Assembly (NCBI RefSeq): GCF_017921835.1
Contig: NZ_JAGEMN010000002.1
Coordinates: forward strand, 1-64,000
DNA: 64,000 bases
Source: Sporosarcina sp. 6E9
GTDB taxonomy: Bacteria > Bacillota > Bacilli > Bacillales_A > Planococcaceae
Direction: 5' to 3'
The notes under the pieces were generated by a model. It saw only the letters and a list, made by a program, of their open reading frames with translations, had not been told where the DNA came from and ran no database searches. Made by a program: the position numbers and the translations under genes. This document shows positions 34,529-42,908 of this stretch, in pieces (the stretch's first letter is position 1; each line of letters opens with the position of its first letter).

Positions 34529-34702
34529 ATTTAGTGCGCAGTCGTGAGACTCCCGCGGAATCAGCGAAGTGCGAAAGAGAAGTTCGCTCTTTCCTTAGCC
34601 AAGACCCTGCAGGAGCGTAGCGACGAAGCGGCTCGGCGCTCGTCCGCAGGAAAGCGAACAGAGAGCGAAAGAGAAGTTCGCTCTTTCTTTGGAGCACTAA
34701 AT
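34529..34702. repeat. 174-bp structured intergenic repeat with terminal inverted repeats
   Basis: Bounded by ATTTAGTGC (34529-34537) and its complement GCACTAAAT (34694-34702). Inside is a duplicated hairpin, GCGAAAGAGAAGTTCGCTCTTT, at about 34572 and 34662, and GC-rich blocks (ACTCCCGCGG, CCCTGCAGGAGCG, GCGACGAAGCGGCTCG, CCGCAGGAAAGCGA). This block style resembles the interspersed intergenic repeat common in Bacillales genomes as I remember it. It fills most of the gap between the converging SDR and yhgE genes. Both strands have open frames here, but they look like by-products. Confidence 0.75.
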
Positions 34703-34705
34703 CAT

Positions 34706-36901
34706 TTAATTCGCTTCGACTGCTGTTTCTCTTGAATGTCTTTTCTTGAATATTAGCGCAAAGTATCCAAACGTCACTGCCAGAAACACTGCGGTGTATC
34801 CGAGTAAGATTCCGTTATTGACCCAAAGGAATGACATATCCCCCGTCGAAATGGAAGCCTTAAAAGCAGATACTGAATAGGTCATTGGCAAGAACGCATT
34901 AAATATTTGTAGCGGTGCTGGTATGAGTTCAAGCGGAAATGTTCCAGCACTTGTTGTTAATTGTAAAATCAAAATGAGAATGGCTACAAATCGCCCGGTA
35001 TCACTCATAATTGACACAAGCATTTGAACGAGTGCGATAAATGTGTAGCTAGTAATAATCGCCGTCAAAATGAACAATGGCGTACTATATGTTTCCATAC
35101 CGAGTCCCCATTTAACAATACCCACCGCGATTAAAGCCTGAAGTAGCCCTACAATGGCTAGCACAGATACTTTACTTGAAAACCATGCGAATGCGCCTGT
35201 TGGTTTTAGCGCTGGTTCTACTAACGGGAAGACGATTGATAATAGTAATGCCCCAACGAATAAGCCAAGGGAGATGAAATAAGGCGCGAATCCTGTTCCA
35301 TAGTTCGGCACAGGGTTAATACCCGCCGCTTCAACATCAACTGGCGATGCTGCCATTTCATACGTTTTTGTTGTCGGGTGCACTTCATTGGCTTTATCAT
35401 TGGCCTCTGCCAACTTCCCTTGAAGCGTCGACATCCCATCAGTTAGTTCTCCCGTTCCATCGACTAACGTGCTTGTGCCATCAGCGAGTTCTCTGGATTT
35501 GGAAGCAAGCGTGTTTGATCCCGTACGCAGTGATTCGGTTCCTTCCGTTAATGAACTGAGTCCAGTTGCTAGCTCCGCTGATCCCGCTTTCGCGGATTGG
35601 ATGCCCTTAGAAAATGTGTCGAGTCCAGTTGCTAATTCTGCATTACCTGACGCCAATGAAGCTGCACCATCACGTAATGTTGTCGATGAGCCGTTCAACT
35701 CTTGTAGTCCGGCTAATGCTTGACTATGTGCACTTTCAAGGCCTTGTGATGCTGTATTCAATTGGGAGGTTCCCTCCGTTAACGCAACCGTTCCCGCAGA
35801 TAGTTCCTGCAGTCCAGCGGATAGATTCGCACTTCCATCTTTCAATTGATTGAGCGCTGCACCTAGCGCCTCTTGTTGTTCTGGAGGCAGTGCTTCTAAT
35901 AATGGTCCCAGTTGAGCGGCCAAGCCTGTCAAGCCTTCATTTAAACTTCCTGCACCTGCTGCTAATTGGGTTGTTGCCCCATTCAACTCTTTCGTTTTTC
36001 CATTTAATTCACTTACAGCGTTTGTAAACTCACTTTCTTTTTCGCCGATTTGGCTATAGCTTGCTGCAAGTTGGCTGACGCCATTCGTATATTTTTTAAT
36101 GCCTTCATTTAATTCTGCTGAACCTTTGGATGCTGAATTCGCACCTGCAAGAAGGTCCGCAGACCCCGATGATAGGGAATCCATTCCGGCATCTAATTCA
36201 CGTGCACCTGTTGCTGCTTTTTCAGCACCGCGGGCAAGACTTTCTGTTCCATCCGCTAACGTAACAGTACTTCCCGCAAGTGTTTCGAGATACCCTTTTA
36301 ATTCTCCAGCCCCATTTGCAAGCTTAGTCGATCCATCTAGCAATTCAGATGCACCGTCTGCTGCATCGCCAAATCCGCTTCCCATTTCCGCGATTGAATC
36401 GAATAATTTTTCAGCATAGGTGGATGCCACTTTTTCATTCACTTCTGCCCGAATTCGATCCATTGCCGTTTCACCGATTTGCGCAGACAAGAAATTGTAG
36501 CCTTCATTTGGTTTATAAATAATCGTTAGTTTTTCAGGATTATCATCTAATAATGTAGTCGCATGTTCTGAAAAGTTTTCAGGAATTTCAATGACGACAT
36601 AGTAATCTTGATTTTTAAGTCCTTTTTCTGCTTCTTCTTTTGTTGCATTTGAAAACTTAAATGTTTGGTCATCGATTAACGTTTTTGATAAATCCTTACC
36701 AAGTTTAAGTTGCTCGCCATCCATTTCTGCCCCGACATCCGAATTTACAATGGCAACAGGCAAGTCATTCATGTTTTCGTACGGATCCCAAAACGCCCAT
36801 AAAAACATTCCCGCATACAACACCGGAATGAATAAAATCGCAATCATCGGCACCGCTAATTTCTTCGTTCTTAAAAGTTGTTTCCATTCTGCTTTGATCA
36901 A
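34706..36901 (-). CDS. yhgE: YhgE/Pip-family membrane protein
   Basis: A 731-residue protein of the YhgE/phage-infection-protein family. One N-terminal helix (about 18-37), a ~480-residue extracellular domain, and a C-terminal ABC-2-like block of five helices (about 545-720). The extracellular part holds many copies of an 11-residue-like pattern, L-x-x-G-(S/T)-x-x-L-x-x-G, predicted to form a long coiled coil. Relatives are linked to ESX/type VII export or phage reception; the role here is unknown. TTG start behind GATGGAG. Controlled by the TetR gene upstream (shared operators). Confidence 0.88.
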   Translation of the reverse strand: MIKAEWKQLLRTKKLAVPMIAILFIPVLYAGMFLWAFWDPYENMNDLPVAIVNSDVGAEMDGEQLKLGKDLSKTLIDDQTFKFSNATKEEAEKGLKNQDYYVVIEIPENFSEHATTLLDDNPEKLTIIYKPNEGYNFLSAQIGETAMDRIRAEVNEKVASTYAEKLFDSIAEMGSGFGDAADGASELLDGSTKLANGAGELKGYLETLAGSTVTLADGTESLARGAEKAATGARELDAGMDSLSSGSADLLAGANSASKGSAELNEGIKKYTNGVSQLAASYSQIGEKESEFTNAVSELNGKTKELNGATTQLAAGAGSLNEGLTGLAAQLGPLLEALPPEQQEALGAALNQLKDGSANLSAGLQELSAGTVALTEGTSQLNTASQGLESAHSQALAGLQELNGSSTTLRDGAASLASGNAELATGLDTFSKGIQSAKAGSAELATGLSSLTEGTESLRTGSNTLASKSRELADGTSTLVDGTGELTDGMSTLQGKLAEANDKANEVHPTTKTYEMAASPVDVEAAGINPVPNYGTGFAPYFISLGLFVGALLLSIVFPLVEPALKPTGAFAWFSSKVSVLAIVGLLQALIAVGIVKWGLGMETYSTPLFILTAIITSYTFIALVQMLVSIMSDTGRFVAILILILQLTTSAGTFPLELIPAPLQIFNAFLPMTYSVSAFKASISTGDMSFLWVNNGILLGYTAVFLAVTFGYFALIFKKRHSRETAVEAN

Positions 36902-36926
36902 AACTACTCCATCTCCTTAATACTGG

Positions 36927-36950
36927 TTGACTAATATCTTCAAACGGTCA
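36927..36950. promoter_or_regulatory. Candidate TetR operator, yhgE promoter copy
   Basis: TTGACTA...CGGTCA, an inverted repeat TGAC-N15-GTCA located 27-50 bp before the yhgE start. It matches the site at 37576-37599 in sequence and spacing. Confidence 0.6.
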
Positions 36951-36963
36951 TTTTTATTGAAAC

Positions 36964-36990
36964 AAAAAAGTCTCATACTAAGAGACTTTT
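36964..36990 (-). terminator. Terminator overlapping the 3' end of the TetR gene
   Basis: On the minus strand AAAGTCTC/GAGACTTT with a 7-nt loop and TTTTTTG. It includes the last codons of the TetR gene, so yhgE needs its own promoter. Confidence 0.75.
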
Positions 36991-37542
36991 AAAAATGGTC
37001 CCGCTCAGTAAATCTGCAATGCGTTCTTCGTCAAGTTCATGGTCATGTGTTTTTCCCCAATCGACAACGAGGGATATATATGACTTGAACAATAAGAATG
37101 CAATAAGTTCGGTATCGCAAGGTTTCAATTCTCCCTTGTCGATTGCCTTTTCAATCTTTTCTTTTATGAAAGAAACAATTTCTTTTTCTATGAATTCAAG
37201 CACTTCAGTTACAGCAGGTGTGCGAATTTCCTTTTCTTCATCGATCAATTTGGCGTATAATAAATGTGTTTCCCGAAATTTGAGCATTTGCATCAGACGT
37301 GCATGGGCATTTTTTTCAAATGAATCCCCTTCAACTGCTACATTATCTGCTTCGACCCTCATCTCATTAACCATTTTTAATATAATCGCATTGAACAATT
37401 CTTCCTTGTTAGCGAAAAATGTATAGATGGTTCCTTTACCTACATTCGCGATTTTTGCGACTTGATCCATCGTCGTCGCTTTGTAACCAAACATTGAGAA
37501 TGATTTTTCCGCTGCGTTTAATATTTCTTGCCTTCGATCCAC
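36973..37542 (-). CDS. TetR-family regulator of yhgE
   Basis: A 189-residue repressor. The helix-turn-helix spans about residues 24-45 (ATTMDQVAKIANVGKGTIYTFFANKEELF); the C-terminal ~130 residues form the ligand and dimer domain. GTG start behind GAGGTGG. It lies just upstream of yhgE on the same strand with a terminator between them, and an identical type of inverted repeat occurs before each gene. It therefore probably represses both itself and yhgE, like B. subtilis YhgD next to YhgE. Confidence 0.87.
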   Translation of the reverse strand: MDRRQEILNAAEKSFSMFGYKATTMDQVAKIANVGKGTIYTFFANKEELFNAIILKMVNEMRVEADNVAVEGDSFEKNAHARLMQMLKFRETHLLYAKLIDEEKEIRTPAVTEVLEFIEKEIVSFIKEKIEKAIDKGELKPCDTELIAFLLFKSYISLVVDWGKTHDHELDEERIADLLSGTIFKSLLV

Positions 37543-37575
37543 TTTGCCACCTCACCTCTGGTTGCGTTTTACCAA

Positions 37576-37599
37576 CTGACCATAAAACGGTTTCGGTCA
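37576..37599. promoter_or_regulatory. Candidate TetR operator, autoregulatory copy
   Basis: CTGACCA...CGGTCA, again TGAC-N15-GTCA, 34-57 bp before the TetR start codon. Same 24-bp layout as the site before yhgE. Confidence 0.6.
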
Positions 37600-37653
37600 A
37601 CTAGTCATTATATTACTCGCTTATGTATCGAAATGCAAGTATCTTCTCCAATT

Positions 37654-37692
37654 TAAAAAAAGAGTGCTGAATCGTTATGATTGCGCACTCTT
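37654..37692 (-). terminator. Intrinsic terminator of the AIM24 gene
   Basis: On the minus strand AAGAGTGC/GCACTCTT followed by TTTTTTT. Confidence 0.85.
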
Positions 37693-37708
37693 CGCTATCC
37701 TAATCACC

Positions 37709-38407
37709 TTAAGAAGTTGGTTGTGGTGCCGCCAAACCTTCTTCAAAAGGCTGAACGATGACAAATCCTTCTCCGGAAAACTCCATTTGGAACGACTCCC
37801 CGCTTCCCCGCCCCAATAATGTTCTAAAACTGATGTCGGTACGGAATTCGGGTTGTAAATTACCTGACCATGCGACCGTCGCATTCGGATCTGTAATAAC
37901 CGGTTCGCCCGGTTTGACCAGCAATGTTAATGGCTCGTAATGTGAGGTAATGGCCACTTTTCCTTTGCCTCTTAAGTTCACATTAAATAAGCCACCGGAC
38001 ATGACGCCCGCCATTTTCCGCATTAAATTAATATCCCATTCAATGGTTGGTTCGAAAGCAAGAAGATCATTCCCATTCACCGTAATGGATTCATTGTTCA
38101 AATCAAAAATCGTAATTTTCTTTCCTTGATCAGCTAAATAGAGTCGACCGTTTCCTGTCGCTTTCATGAGGGAAGTACCTTCCCCGGAAAATGCCTTTTT
38201 GAACATTTTCCCGAGACCATGCTCTAACATTCTTTCGCGTTCAAACTTGATCTGTCCGGCGTACGAAATCATCGATCCCGTTTTCGCCCATACAAGGTCT
38301 TTCAAGTTCACCTCTAATATTCTCGGTGTCTCTAGCTCGAAAAATTCATTTCCTCGTTCGTCTTGCTTCGTCTGGCGAATAAATTCATCAATGCTATATT
38401 TGCTCAT
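37709..38407 (-). CDS. AIM24-family protein
   Basis: A 232-residue beta-rich protein of the AIM24 (TRAP-like) family, function unknown in bacteria. Characteristic parts are LVWAKTGSMISYAGQIKFER (about 38-57), GNGRLYLADQGKKITIFDL, the glycine-rich SGGLFNVNLRGKGKVAI and a C-terminal SGEGFVIVQP. No membrane helix. ATG start behind AAAGGGGA. Monocistronic. Confidence 0.85.
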   Translation of the reverse strand: MSKYSIDEFIRQTKQDERGNEFFELETPRILEVNLKDLVWAKTGSMISYAGQIKFERERMLEHGLGKMFKKAFSGEGTSLMKATGNGRLYLADQGKKITIFDLNNESITVNGNDLLAFEPTIEWDINLMRKMAGVMSGGLFNVNLRGKGKVAITSHYEPLTLLVKPGEPVITDPNATVAWSGNLQPEFRTDISFRTLLGRGSGESFQMEFSGEGFVIVQPFEEGLAAPQPTS

Positions 38408-38482
38408 CGACCCAATCCCCTTTCACATGCTACCTTTACATACGTATTATCTACAGGTAAGTTTCATGCTAAATGCGTATAT

Positions 38483-39730
38483 TTACTTTGCTTGCACTGG
38501 ATTGGAAATCGATCCCATGAAAAGAATCGTATTCGTTTCGTCATCTGTAATCGTAATGAAAAATGGACGATTCACTTCCATATGGAACGGCTGATTGATT
38601 GGCATGGAAGTTATCCCCATTTCAATGCCCGTTACAGCCGCTGCTTCGGTTCCTTCTTCATTCACATCGATGAATGTTTTTTGTTTTATATTTGTAATCG
38701 ATACTGGTTCGTCTTCGTTAATCATATTCGTAAAGTTTGCGTTCCCACCAAATGCAGAGGTCATGCCTAAGCTTTTGAGCGCTTCGTTCAGAGAAGCTTC
38801 AAATTCCAATTGAAATTTCGGAAGGAGAATTGTACCTTTTTCTACTTCAAACTCTTTTTGCCAAGCTACCCAATTTTCTTTCGTTAGCATCGTTTTGAAT
38901 TCATCCAGATTCGAGTGTTCTTTTGGAAGAAACACTTTCATACTCATTTCTCCCTCACCGTATGGCAGGCTGATTGCTTGAAAATCCTCATTTTCCAAGT
39001 AAGAAAACTCCTCTGTCATAGTCATTAGCGGGATTATTTTAACAGAACCATCTCGAATGTGGAATGGTCGGGATTTAGTTTCGTTCTTATCGAATTCATG
39101 CGTCCAACTCCCTTTAAAATAAATTGCGTTAATAAGAACTGCCACCAAATCGGCATCAAGTGGAGAATCGACAATTTTTTCGATCTTATCATTTGTCGCT
39201 TCTTTTACCCACTTATTAATCTGTTCGGGAGATTTACTGTCTGCGATGTCTATTTCAGCGATTTCTGCATTGAAATAATTCTTGTTGCTGTTTGCGAAAT
39301 CCTTTTGGAATGTAAATTTGTCATTTAACCAGATGGAGTTCGCGATACTTAATTGAATATTTTCTACTTCTTTATTCAGAACAGACGTCATGGATGCATT
39401 GGCTTTGTTCAATTCTTCTATGTCTATTCCTTCTGAATGAAGAACCTGGGCAATTTCTTCTTTCGTTACACCGTCCGCGCCGTTATATATCATGGACAGT
39501 GCCATATATAAGCTTGTTGGCGAGATGAAAACATTATTATTTTCATCTGCTTCTACTTCATTTATAAGCTTGAATCCTAATTCATTTGCAGGCGACACAA
39601 TTTTTTCATAGTCTTTTTCACCAAACGCTACGTCATTTGAAATTTCAATCCCTCCTGATTTATTTTCTGTTCCACAACCCGTTATGACAACAAGTAGACT
39701 TGCGAGGATAATCATACGTATTTTTTTCAA
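38483..39730 (-). CDS. Serpin-family protease inhibitor lipoprotein
   Basis: A 415-residue secreted serpin. The signal peptide ends in a lipobox (LLVVITGC), so it should be tethered to the outer face of the membrane. Serpin landmarks are visible: NVFISPTSLYMALSMIYNGA, IANSIWLND, the breach KGSWTHEF, and the hinge EEGTEAAAVT leading into the reactive loop. Counting from the hinge puts the scissile bond near T-S in MGITSMP (estimate). The small-residue hinge suggests a true inhibitor. TTG start at 39730 behind AAGGAAGGTG. Confidence 0.92.
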   Translation of the reverse strand: MKKIRMIILASLLVVITGCGTENKSGGIEISNDVAFGEKDYEKIVSPANELGFKLINEVEADENNNVFISPTSLYMALSMIYNGADGVTKEEIAQVLHSEGIDIEELNKANASMTSVLNKEVENIQLSIANSIWLNDKFTFQKDFANSNKNYFNAEIAEIDIADSKSPEQINKWVKEATNDKIEKIVDSPLDADLVAVLINAIYFKGSWTHEFDKNETKSRPFHIRDGSVKIIPLMTMTEEFSYLENEDFQAISLPYGEGEMSMKVFLPKEHSNLDEFKTMLTKENWVAWQKEFEVEKGTILLPKFQLEFEASLNEALKSLGMTSAFGGNANFTNMINEDEPVSITNIKQKTFIDVNEEGTEAAAVTGIEMGITSMPINQPFHMEVNRPFFITITDDETNTILFMGSISNPVQAK

Positions 39731-39792
39731 CGTGTTCACCTTCCTTATATTCCGATTAGACTGCAATTGGTTAGGAAAAGTTACACAATTTG

Positions 39793-39825
39793 AAAAGCTG
39801 ACCCAAAGTTCTTTTGGATCAGCTA
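39793..39825 (-). terminator. Intrinsic terminator of the lysine catabolism operon
   Basis: On the minus strand AGCTGATCCAAA and TTTGGGTCAGCT pair, followed by TTTTC. Confidence 0.75.
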
Positions 39826-39836
39826 CTCATTTATGC

Positions 39837-40994
39837 TTAAGCGTATTCCTTCACAAACTCTTCAATGACTACGCCGCGCTTTTTCAATTCCTCTATATAA
39901 GGTGCTCCTGGGACAATTTTTTCAGGCGGATAAACACCTCTTTTTGAAATTTTACCCGTACCAATCATTTGCGCGACAATCGACATCGTATTCGCTGTCG
40001 CTCTTGCCATCGCTGTTACATTTTGTGTTGTATCTTTCTCTGTAACTAAATCATATTCATAAGTCACCGGCAAACCATCTTTTTCCCCGCTCACCAATAC
40101 GCGTAGAAGTACCGCATCCGACTTATCCCCGAGTCGAAGTTGCGGTGCTAATTGTTCTCTCATAACATCTCTCACTTTGACCTGCTTACCGTCAACAGTC
40201 ACCTTATTATCCCGACTGAGCAACCCTAAATCGACAAGTAACTGAAATTTTTCAGCGTGACCTTTATAACGAATCGTTTTATATTCTAATGTTTCTACGT
40301 GAGAAAATGATTCAGTTAACGTCGATGTACCGCCGGATGTATGGAAGGCTTCGAGTTCGCCGTATTTATCAAATTCAATCATTTCAATTTCAGATAGTGA
40401 TGCAATTTCTTTCAGTTTACCGTCGCGAATTACATGTGAAGAATCCGTATAATGATCAAAAACACCTTCCAGCGAAAAGACGACATTATAATTTAATGGC
40501 GGTTCTGGATTGACTGGTATCCCACCGACATATAATTTAATCAGTTTGACTTGATCAAGTTTTTCGGCACCGTAACCCGTAAGTATGTTAATCATACCCG
40601 GCGCAACGCCCAAATCCGGGATAATCGTTACCCCTTTTTCTATTGCTTTTTCTTTTAACGCAAGTACAGCTTCAGTCGCCCCACCGATATGGCCCCCCAG
40701 GTCAATCGAATGAACCCCTCTTTCAATGGCTATCCTTGCAACTTTTTCATTAAACGTATAGAAAAGCGCGTTTACGACAACATCCCCAAGTGCAATAACA
40801 TCACCTAATTGCTCATCGTTTGTTGCGTCCAGTAGCAATATATCTAGTTTTTCAGACATGAGTTCTTCCGCAAAGTCCTCAGCCTGACGGACATTCAAAT
40901 CTGCTAAGTACACTTTCGAGACGTCTTCGCTTTTCACCAAGTCGCGTGCTGTTTCTTTCCCCATTAAACCTGCACCTAGAACGACTACTTTCAT
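39837..40994 (-). CDS. lysDH: L-lysine 6-dehydrogenase (saccharopine dehydrogenase family)
   Basis: A 385-residue NAD-dependent dehydrogenase that should convert L-lysine to 2-aminoadipate 6-semialdehyde. The N-terminal Rossmann motif is [13 protein letters not shown] (7-19). Long stretches agree with my memory of Geobacillus Lys[52 protein letters not shown] and [13 protein letters not shown]. Saccharopine reductase is the alternative. It follows the aldehyde dehydrogenase gene after 79 bp, which supports the lysine pathway. ATG start. Confidence 0.85.
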   Translation of the reverse strand: MKVVVLGAGLMGKETARDLVKSEDVSKVYLADLNVRQAEDFAEELMSEKLDILLLDATNDEQLGDVIALGDVVVNALFYTFNEKVARIAIERGVHSIDLGGHIGGATEAVLALKEKAIEKGVTIIPDLGVAPGMINILTGYGAEKLDQVKLIKLYVGGIPVNPEPPLNYNVVFSLEGVFDHYTDSSHVIRDGKLKEIASLSEIEMIEFDKYGELEAFHTSGGTSTLTESFSHVETLEYKTIRYKGHAEKFQLLVDLGLLSRDNKVTVDGKQVKVRDVMREQLAPQLRLGDKSDAVLLRVLVSGEKDGLPVTYEYDLVTEKDTTQNVTAMARATANTMSIVAQMIGTGKISKRGVYPPEKIVPGAPYIEELKKRGVVIEEFVKEYA

Positions 40995-41073
40995 TCTCCC
41001 ATCCCCTTACGTCTGTTTAATATCCCTATTCCTATGCTATGAAAAACGAACCAAAACGGATTATTCCAACCGC

Positions 41074-42552
41074 TTATGAATTATCAATTTGCGCGCGTTG
41101 CAACTTACCGCTAAAGTCTACGTAAATACTTTTCCATTCTGTAAAGACGTCGAGTGCAGCAACGCCTGAATCGCGGTGACCATTTCCAGTCCCTTTCGTC
41201 CCGCCGAATGGCAGATGAATTTCCGCGCCTGTTGTTCCTGCGTTGACATATACGATGCCCGTGTCTAAATCCCGTTGTGCTCTGAATATCTTATTGACAT
41301 CGCGCGAGAAAATAGAACTTGAAAGGCCATAAACGACACTATTATTTACCTCAATCGCTTCTTCTAAACTTTCAACTTCAATGAGCGACACGACTGGGCC
41401 AAATATTTCTTCTTGGGCAATACGGCTATCCCATTTCACGTCTGTGAATAAAGTCGGTTCAAAATAATGGCCATTCGCTAGGTCGCCGTCTGTTAATACG
41501 TTTCCACCAACTAAAAGTTTAGCGCCTTCATCTTTTCCAATTTCTACATAGCTTGAAATTTTATCAAGCGCTTTTTCGTTAATGACAGGACCAATTTTTA
41601 CGGATTCATCTAACCCGTTTCCGATTGTCAGGTGTTTCATTTGTTCTAATAGCTTTTGTTCAAGTTCTTCTTTGACGTCTTTATGGACGATGACTCGGCT
41701 ACATGCCGTGCATCGTTGACCCGCCGTACCGAATGCGCTCCACAGAATCCCTTCAACCGCGAGATCGACATCCGCATCGTCCATGACGATAACCGCATTT
41801 TTCCCACCCATTTCAAGGGACACTTTCTTTAAATGACGACCGCCCGTTTCAGCTACATGGCGTCCTGTTTCCGTCGATCCTGTGAATGAAATAACCCGAA
41901 CATCCGGATGCTCAATCATCGCAGTCCCCACATCTGATCCCGAACCAAAAACAATATTGGCGACACCTTCGGGAAGACCGACTTCATCAAAGATTAGCCC
42001 CATTTCGTAAGCCATCATCGGTGTTTCCGTTGCTGGTTTCCAGATGAATGTGTTGCCCGCAACGATTGCCGGGAAGGATTTCCACGTTGCAATTGCGACC
42101 GGAAAATTCCACGGCGTAATAAGTCCAACGACACCAATCGGCGCACGGACGCTCATTGCAAATTTATCTTGCAGTTCAGACGGAACCGTTTCCCCGAAAA
42201 GCCGTCTGCCTTCGCCTGCCATATAAAACGCCATGTCTATACCTTCTTGCACTTCGCCACGAGCTTCTTCAATCACTTTCCCCATCTCAGTTGTGAGCAC
42301 CTGCGCTAAATGTTCTTTTTTCTCGATCATAATGCGTCCAATTTCATATAGGAAATCAGCACGTTTTGGTGCCGGTACAAGCGCCCACTTCTTTTGCGCT
42401 TTCTTCGCCGCCGCAACTGCTTGATTCACATCTTCTTTTGTCGACAACCTAACTTGGGCTACTTCTTCCCCATTCGCTGGGTTTTTCACGGCAGTATATC
42501 TTGCATCCCCAGATTCCTGCCAAGCTCCCCCGATATAGTTATTCAATTGCAT
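41074..42552 (-). CDS. Aldehyde dehydrogenase, probably 2-aminoadipate semialdehyde dehydrogenase
   Basis: A 492-residue NAD(P)-dependent ALDH. Catalytic cysteine C281 in [12 protein letters not shown], general-base glutamate E247 in LEMGGKN, the NAD site FTGSTETG and the oxyanion region TPWNFPVA are present. Its place upstream of lysDH suggests that it oxidises the semialdehyde (or its cyclic form P6C) to 2-aminoadipate. General ALDHs look alike, so the substrate rests on context. Start at ATG 42552, 9 nt after AAAGGGGA; the ATG three codons earlier is too close. A cre site lies upstream. Confidence 0.85.
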   Translation of the reverse strand: MQLNNYIGGAWQESGDARYTAVKNPANGEEVAQVRLSTKEDVNQAVAAAKKAQKKWALVPAPKRADFLYEIGRIMIEKKEHLAQVLTTEMGKVIEEARGEVQEGIDMAFYMAGEGRRLFGETVPSELQDKFAMSVRAPIGVVGLITPWNFPVAIATWKSFPAIVAGNTFIWKPATETPMMAYEMGLIFDEVGLPEGVANIVFGSGSDVGTAMIEHPDVRVISFTGSTETGRHVAETGGRHLKKVSLEMGGKNAVIVMDDADVDLAVEGILWSAFGTAGQRCTACSRVIVHKDVKEELEQKLLEQMKHLTIGNGLDESVKIGPVINEKALDKISSYVEIGKDEGAKLLVGGNVLTDGDLANGHYFEPTLFTDVKWDSRIAQEEIFGPVVSLIEVESLEEAIEVNNSVVYGLSSSIFSRDVNKIFRAQRDLDTGIVYVNAGTTGAEIHLPFGGTKGTGNGHRDSGVAALDVFTEWKSIYVDFSGKLQRAQIDNS

Positions 42553-42593
42553 GATAAACATTCCCCTTTCTTTTCTGTATTACAAAAACTGCA

Positions 42594-42607
42594 TGAAAAC
42601 GCTTACA
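42594..42607. promoter_or_regulatory. Catabolite-responsive element (CcpA site)
   Basis: TGAAAACGCTTACA matches the cre consensus TGWNANCGNTNWCA at every fixed position. It lies 42-55 bp before the ALDH start and overlaps a possible -35 (TTGTAA, minus strand), which suggests repression of lysine catabolism on good carbon sources. Confidence 0.7.
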
Positions 42608-42675
42608 ACTTTACTATTTCGACAACTTTCCAAGAAATCCTTTTAAAATATGGAAATAATTTAGCGGAAATCAGC

Positions 42676-42806
42676 CCAAACGACCAATGTGGCCGTCAAA
42701 GCGATTAAAGCGCACGCACAAACGCCTATACACATACTCCAAACGCCCAATAACGGATTCGAAACGACTAAAGCACACAAACAAACGACCAAACACCACA
42801 ACGAAC
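42676..42806 (+). repeat. 21-bp phased AAACGACYAAA array, copy B (six units)
   Basis: Cores at 42681 (CGAC), 42702 (CGAT), 42723 (CGCC), 42744 (CGCC), 42765 (CGAC) and 42786 (CGAC), every 21 bp without exception. Spacers differ in sequence. The array lies in the 356-bp gap between the SEC-C gene's terminator and the ALDH promoter region; besides the array, terminator and cre site nothing else is seen in that gap. Confidence 0.9.
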
Positions 42807-42812
42807 CAATAA

Positions 42813-42851
42813 AGAAAAAACCTTCTAGCAGTCATACAACTACTAGAAGGT
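42813..42851 (-). terminator. Intrinsic terminator of the short SEC-C gene
   Basis: On the minus strand ACCTTCTAG/CTAGAAGGT with a 14-nt loop, followed by TTTTTTC. The array starts within 10 bp of the T-tract. Confidence 0.85.
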
Positions 42852-42908
42852 CTACCCTATTCACAACAAACTTCAAATATGAAAGGCGCTCTGGAAACCT
42901 AGGTGCAT

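Noticed and set aside
34544..34735. Small coding frames across the 34.6-kb repeat on both strands
   Set aside because: They coincide with the structured repeat, lack ribosome binding sites and have no protein-like composition.
38483..38510. A further TTTGCTTGCA copy at the serpin 3' end
   Set aside because: A single occurrence within the last codons (QAK and stop), without a second unit at 20-21 bp or the tail.
42553..42675. Lysine riboswitch before the lysine catabolism genes
   Set aside because: The leader is too short and lacks the conserved junction sequences; only a cre site and promoter-like boxes are seen.
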